Below are positions 59,100 to 64,000 of a stretch of DNA of 64,000 bases, piece after piece. The DNA lies in NCBI GenBank assembly GCA_022225965.2, contig JAKJXP020000130.1, positions 1 to 64,000 on the forward strand, in the 5' to 3' direction. Origin of the DNA: Diatrype stigma. Lineage: Eukaryota; Ascomycota; Sordariomycetes; Xylariales; Diatrypaceae. Each line of letters opens with the position of its first letter. The stretch's first letter is position 1. Both the position numbers and the translations under genes were made by a program. Below the pieces are notes generated by a model. It saw nothing but the letters and a program-made list of their open reading frames with translations. It ran no database searches and was not told the DNA's origin.

Positions 59100-60959
59100 A
59101 TGGCGACAGCATCTGCCATTCCCCCTTTGACCACATCAGGTATCGGCAGTAAGCCCCGGCCTAGACAGCTCTCAATCACCCCTATTTCCTCCGCATCATC
59201 TCCTGGCGGTGCGGCCTCGCCTGGCTCAAGTGTATCTACTCCCACGTCAACATCGACATCGGTCGGACAAGTCGCCATCAAACCTGCCGCTACGGCCATC
59301 CAGTCCAAGGCTATGGCTGCCGTTGCGCTCACGGGTCCTGGCCCCCCTAAATGTTCCATTACCAGTAAGGAATGGGTTATCCCTCCGAGGCCGAAGCCTG
59401 GGCGGAAACCCGCCACAGACACCCCGCCCACCAAGCGCAAGGCCCAGAACAGAGCTGCGCAGCGAGCCTTCCGGGAGCGGAGGGCCGCTAGAGTAGGCGA
59501 GCTAGAGGAGCAGCTCGATGAGCAGCGGGAAGAACACGAGCGTGAGCAGCAGGAGTTGCAGGATCAGGTGAACGGCCTCCATGACGAAGTCCAGGACTTG
59601 CGAGATCGATGTGCCTCATTAGAAGGCATGCTCGATAAAGAGCGCTCGGAGCGAAGCCGGATAGAAGACGAGCTTGAGTCATTCAAGCGACGTTGGCGCG
59701 ATGAAACATCTGGTGTCCTCGGACGCAAAGGCAGTCTACCGGCTCCTCACGGCAGCCGCGCCTCAAGTTCCCATAGCCATGGCATCCTCTCGCAACACCA
59801 AACACAGCGAAACAGCATCGTTAGCAACCCCCCATCCGAACACCGAAACTCCACCGCCTTCTCAATATCACAGATCATCTCACCCCCCGACACTACTTCC
59901 AGCACCTCTGCGCCCGACCAGCAACATGGTCCCGCTGATCCTTCGGGTTGCGGTAACTGCAGTGCTTCAGGGCCATGTGCTTGTGTCGACGATGTTCTAA
60001 CCAGCGCACCCTCCGGCTGTGACAAGTGCAGCGTAGGCACCAAGTGCGATTGTCTCGAGGCTGTGCTGCTCAAGGGGCCGACGGCCGGGAACTCAGATTC
60101 CGATCTAAAACGGAGACCGTCTTCTATATCGCTACACGCGCCCGAGGAGAAGAGACACAAGTCGGATGCCGCGTATCCTAATGAGATAGATTTCACCGCC
60201 ATGTTCTCTTCTAAGAAGAGTACCGCCCAACCAGCACCACCGCCTCTGCCACCACCCTCCGAGGACTTCCAGCCAGTTGTCCAACAGATTACTATCCCAC
60301 CTAGAGACTCGTGCGGCTTTTGTTCGGAGGGCACCTATTGCATGTGTGCCGAAGCCGCCGCGGCGTCGTCGCAGACACTTGCCCCTATGGGCCAGCAGGT
60401 CCAGACCCCGCCGCCTTCGGAGAACGATGTCGGCCCAGCTATGGAGGTGACCTCCACAGGTGCCATCAAGCTCCCCGGTATCAGGTCGCTAAACCGTACC
60501 CCCATCCCTTCCGCTCGTAAGACAGGCGGCGGATGCGGTGCCAACGGCCCCGGCACCTGTGCCCAGTGTCTCGCTGATCCCAAGTCCGGGCTCTTCTGTC
60601 GTAGTCTCGCGGCCAAACTTGCACGCCCTTCCGTCGGATCCTCAAGCAAACCCGACGGCTGTTGCGGGGGCAGTGGGGGTTCAGGGGGGTGTTGCAAGTC
60701 GCAGCAGAATACATCAGCAACATCGTCGGCTTCCGGTCTAGGTGTCAGCCTGTCCTGTGCCGATGCGTATAAGACGCTTTCGAGCCACCGCAATTTCGAA
60801 AGAGCCGCCGACGATATCGGGACATGGCTTCCGAAGCTGAAGGCTATCCCGCATGACAACATGCACCATGCGAGTTCACGCGCGCCCATAGAAGTTGAGA
60901 CCGCAAGTATTATGAGCGTGCTCAAGGGGTTCGATGTCCGGTTTGGAAAGAACGCCTAA
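59100..60959 (+). CDS. hapX: HapX, iron-responsive bZIP transcription factor (619 aa)
   Basis: Single open exon starting at ATG 59,100. The CCAAT-binding-complex contact region SKEWVIPPRPKPGRKP lies at 89-104, immediately followed by a bZIP basic region KRKAQNRAAQRAFRERR (112-128) and a long coiled coil (about 132-200). Four cysteine-rich regions typical of HapX follow: CGNCSASGPCAC (284-295), with a similar CDKCSVGTKCDC (307-318); CGFCSEGTYCMC (405-416); CGANGPGTCAQC..FCR (479-501); and GCCGGSGGSGGCC (520-532). The C-terminus carries SVLKGFDVRFG. HapX acts with the CBC to repress iron-consuming genes in starvation and to activate iron detoxification in excess, sensing iron through the cysteine regions. 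Nuclear. It is complete, though an upstream non-coding exon may exist. Confidence 0.97.
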   Translation: MATASAIPPLTTSGIGSKPRPRQLSITPISSASSPGGAASPGSSVSTPTSTSTSVGQVAIKPAATAIQSKAMAAVALTGPGPPKCSITSKEWVIPPRPKPGRKPATDTPPTKRKAQNRAAQRAFRERRAARVGELEEQLDEQREEHEREQQELQDQVNGLHDEVQDLRDRCASLEGMLDKERSERSRIEDELESFKRRWRDETSGVLGRKGSLPAPHGSRASSSHSHGILSQHQTQRNSIVSNPPSEHRNSTAFSISQIISPPDTTSSTSAPDQQHGPADPSGCGNCSASGPCACVDDVLTSAPSGCDKCSVGTKCDCLEAVLLKGPTAGNSDSDLKRRPSSISLHAPEEKRHKSDAAYPNEIDFTAMFSSKKSTAQPAPPPLPPPSEDFQPVVQQITIPPRDSCGFCSEGTYCMCAEAAAASSQTLAPMGQQVQTPPPSENDVGPAMEVTSTGAIKLPGIRSLNRTPIPSARKTGGGCGANGPGTCAQCLADPKSGLFCRSLAAKLARPSVGSSSKPDGCCGGSGGSGGCCKSQQNTSATSSASGLGVSLSCADAYKTLSSHRNFERAADDIGTWLPKLKAIPHDNMHHASSRAPIEVETASIMSVLKGFDVRFGKNA

Positions 60960-61770
60960 TTTTGGGTCGGGTTTCGGGATAATGATACCATGCATGCAAG
61001 GCAATGTGTTTTATTTTTTAGGAAGAAAGAAGAAAAGACTTGTACTCACTTAATGTGTTCACTACAGGTTGGGAAGAAGGCTCCATAGAGCTGCGTCTGC
61101 GTGCCATGACCAGCAAAGCAAGCACTACGGACATTTGACCTCGGACATTGGACATGGTATGAAGGAACGGTATACATGATTTATGTTTGTTGTCCCGGGT
61201 CTACATAGTGACGGAGGGATCTTACATTTGCGGTGATCATCTGAGTATACTTCCGCAGTTTCCCGGCGTTATGGATGAAATATGCGTTGCTATTACTTTG
61301 CAACGTCCACAAGTCGGGGAGTTTTACCTGGGTAGTCAAAAGTTCAATATATAGGAAGTCTTCCCCAATAGGAAGGGTTATATCTGAGTATGGGTCATTC
61401 TTGACTTTCTGAGGGATTACTACACCGCCTCTTCACCAACCCAAGTCTGATGAACTCAAAAGATCTAGGAGACTGGCGGCAGAGATACGGAATTTTCTCT
61501 TCTTATATCGTTGTTGTTTTCTTCAATTGCTTCTAGATCACAGTCACCTGGCTTTAGGTTCTGTAGGCACTTGCTTCTTCCCGTGTTCCCTAGTGAACGT
61601 TGAGGCTCTCGAAAGGCCCCGACGATGTCTTGCTCTTAATTTGATTACTCATGACTTCTCCGATATTTGGTGCCACAAGCATATTTCGTACAGTGCTATA
61701 CTATGGACTTCTGTTCTAGGATTGTGTTAGTTTTTGTATAGGATCAGAATGCCAGGGCAACCTTTCGTAT
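60960..61770. other. 3' flank of hapX up to the RIP boundary
   Basis: About 0.8 kb of GC-balanced sequence with no gene; the 67-codon frame at 61,527-61,730 has no support. It contains the hapX 3' end. Composition changes sharply near 61,770-61,880. Confidence 0.6.
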
Positions 61771-61914
61771 TAATAACAGTTTAAAACCTAACCTTTTAGG
61801 ATTTTCCGAAAGCCCAGAAGCCGTATGGACCTATATTTATACCCCTTACGAGCCTTCTTTTTTTTAGGGTTTTATTTCCAAAACTAAGGCGCCGGCATAA
61901 TTTAAGATATTTAT

Positions 61915-62230
61915 TAATAGCTTTATTTATTTATTAACTTTTTTTATTAATTTTATTTATTAATTTCATTTAGTAATTTTATTATAACGATTTAGCCGCT
62001 TAATTAATACGTTTTTTATTAACTTTACGTAACGGTTTTAATATTTCTTTTTTTTATTTTAAAATAACATTATAATGATTTAATTATTTAATTAATACGC
62101 TTTTTTTTCGTTTATCGACTTTATTTATTAGCTTTATTTATTAGCTTCATTTATTAGCTTTATTTATTAACTTTATTTATTAACTTTATATAACGATTTT
62201 AATGCATTCTTTTTATTTTAAAATAGCCCT
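61915..62230. repeat. Short tandem repeats of TTTATTTATTA(A/G)C
   Basis: Units of 10-13 bp such as TTTATTTATTAACT and TTTATTTATTAGCT repeat in two runs (61,918-61,965 and 62,115-62,190), each followed by a related segment AACTTTA..AACG..TTTTAAT, so the whole 200-bp block is also duplicated. Confidence 0.75.
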
Positions 62231-62279
62231 TTTTTTTTAAGGTTTTATTTTAAAACCAAAAACGCCGATAATTTATCTT

Positions 62280-63480
62280 TATATTCGTATTCGTAACGGC
62301 ATAATAACGCATTCGTAACGATTACGATTCGATTTAAACATTTTATATTCTCGAATGTTATTTTAGCCATTATAACGATATAAGAATTCCTAGTCGTTTT
62401 ATATTTTTATACGCCATTTTAACGTAACGGCATAATAACTTATTCGTATTAATTAAAACGAATAATTTAGCTATTTTATATTTTTAAATGCTATTTTAAT
62501 GCAACGACATAATAATCCGTTCGTAACGATTATTAATCGATTTGGCTATTTTATTTTTTCGAATGTCGCAATTAATTAAACGTTACGTAATAATTTAATT
62601 ACGCATTCGTAACGATTATAATTTTAGCCGTTTTATATTTTCGGGTGCTACTTTAACGTAACGGAATAGCAGCCCGCTTTTAATAATTTTAACGTAGCGA
62701 TATAATAACGCATTCGTAACGATTACGATTTCGGTTTAGCCGTTTTACGTTTTTAAATGCCATTTATTTATTATAACGATATTCGTAATAGTTACGATTA
62801 TAATAATTCGTAGCCGTTTTATATTTTCGAACGCCACTTATTTAATATAATAACATAATAATTCGTTCGTATTAATTACGACGAATAATTTGGCCATTTT
62901 ATATTTTCGGATGCTACTTTAACGTAACGGCATAACAGCCCGTTTATAACGATTACGATTCGATTCGGCCATTTTATATTTTTAAATGTTATTTATTTAT
63001 TACAACGATATAATAACGCGTTTATAACGCTTTTAACGTAACGATTTTAATATAACGACATAGCAATTCGTTTTTAACGATTACTATTTAATTCGGCCAT
63101 TTTATTTTTTAAATATCGTAATTAATTAAACGTTATATAACGATTTAGCTATGTATTTATAACGGCATAGCAATTTATTCGCATTAATTATAACGACGAA
63201 TTATTTAATTATTTTATATTTTCGGATATTATTTCATTATAACGACATAATAGCGCATTCGTAACGGTTACGATTCGATTTGGCCATTTTATTTTTTCGA
63301 ATGCCGTAATTACGATTATAATTTTAACCGTTTTATATTTTTAAACGTTATTTATTTATTATAACGACATAATAACGCGTTCGTAACGGTTACGATTCGA
63401 TTCGGCCATTTTATCTTTTTAAATGCCGCGATTAATTAAACGTTACGTAACGGTTATGTATTAACTTAATCATTTATAAA
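62280..63480. repeat. Minisatellite with GCCATTTTATATTTTT/CG core, 60-120 bp units
   Basis: At least 12 imperfect copies of a unit containing CATTTTATATTTTTAAATGC or its TTTTCGAATGCC variant, plus AACGTAACGGCATAATAA and CGTAACGATTACGATTCG. Copies lie near 62,345, 62,400, 62,460, 62,550, 62,628, 62,745, 62,817, 62,897, 62,973, 63,100, 63,207, 63,288, 63,325 and 63,408. Differences are mostly transitions, indicating RIP after expansion. Confidence 0.8.
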
Positions 63481-64000
63481 AATATAAGTAATCAAAAGCT
63501 AATAATGTAATGGCTAAACGTAAACGAAGTTATTTTAAGAAAAAGGTATATAAAATTATTTATAATTATAATTTTTAAAAATATATAAAATTCTTCTTAT
63601 AGGCCTTAGCTCTTAATACGGCGTTTAGGCGCCGATTACGTACCGCTTACGTAATAAGCCCCTTAAATAAGAGCCATTCCTTTATATTGTTTTTCCCTTT
63701 TCCGGTTATTAATTTCCAATAACCTGCTTGCTTATTTTAAATGCTTGTTCTTAATTTAGGTTCGTAAACCGGTAATTTTTAAGGTTTAACGGCATCCAGT
63801 TGCCGCTTTAATAACGCGTATATATCGATTTATTAATAGGTTATTCTTAAAATTACCGAATACCCGCATTTCGGTAAATATTTAATCGCCGGTTATTCGG
63901 TAATTTATTTTCGATAAGTTTATAATTTCCTTTTGTTTATGCGTTTTTTTTATTAGGCCGTAATATTATAGCAATCGTAATATTATTGCCGCCCTTTCGT

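Larger units (their letters stand above)
61771..64000. other. Second RIP-degraded AT-rich block, continuing beyond the window
   Basis: The composition is the same as in the subtelomere (TpA-rich, CpA-poor, CpG kept) with no usable frames. It is mostly tandem repeats (listed separately), then from about 63,600 a different non-repetitive sequence, with CGTAAGCGGTACGTAATCGG-like text on the minus strand, which may be the start of another dead transposon. No class assignable. Confidence 0.88.

Noticed and set aside
59747..60925. Two minus-strand frames of about 195 codons opposite hapX
   Set aside because: Antisense shadows of the HapX coding region; no motifs and no intron signals.

Overview
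The window is the left end of a filamentous ascomycete chromosome, most likely Pezizomycotina and probably Sordariomycetes. It opens with 19 perfect CCCTAA telomere units. The genes have short introns (45-153 nt, mostly 45-65 nt) with fungal splice signals, and the repeats carry the mark of repeat-induced point mutation (RIP): TpA everywhere, almost no CpA or TpG, and CpG largely kept.

Layout. (1) 1-114 telomere. (2) 115 to about 29,400: gene-empty, very AT-rich, RIP-degraded subtelomere made of decayed transposons and minisatellites. It includes a 3.1-3.4 kb element present twice (20,388-23,484 and 24,724-28,088) and a tRNA-like relic near 28,300. (3) 29,436-42,984: a compact GC-balanced biosynthetic cluster. 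It holds an alpha/beta hydrolase, a DHA2-type MFS exporter, a chimeric prenyltransferase-terpene cyclase (714 aa, both active sites intact), a cytochrome P450 (510 aa), a flavin monooxygenase (575 aa, first intron lacking its AG acceptor) and a fungal seven-helix rhodopsin-like membrane protein. (4) 43,339-45,994: a quinone-reductase-like gene cut by a 1.94 kb Fot1/pogo-like transposon and further decayed. (5) 45,995-46,886: an unusual pair of 135-bp, 98.5% identical inverted repeats. (6) 46,887-48,909: no recognisable gene; contains a 10-N gap between homopolymers. (7) 48,910-51,523: an SDR gene beside the KR-ACP remnant of a reducing polyketide synthase, so a second, dead pathway. (8) 51,840-60,959: housekeeping and regulatory genes, namely cytosolic glutamyl-tRNA synthetase, mitochondrial ribosomal protein uL1m, COG2 and the iron-regulatory bZIP factor HapX. 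(9) 61,770-64,000: a second RIP-degraded AT block rich in short tandem repeats.

How the genes fit together. The synthase should make a C20 or C25 polyprenyl diphosphate with its C-terminal domain and cyclise it with its N-terminal domain. The P450 and flavin monooxygenase would oxidise the hydrocarbon, the hydrolase could act on an ester or lactone, and the MFS protein would export the product. The product cannot be told from sequence alone. The multi-exon models were built by hand from frame continuity, GT/AG sites and family conservation; each joins to a length divisible by three.
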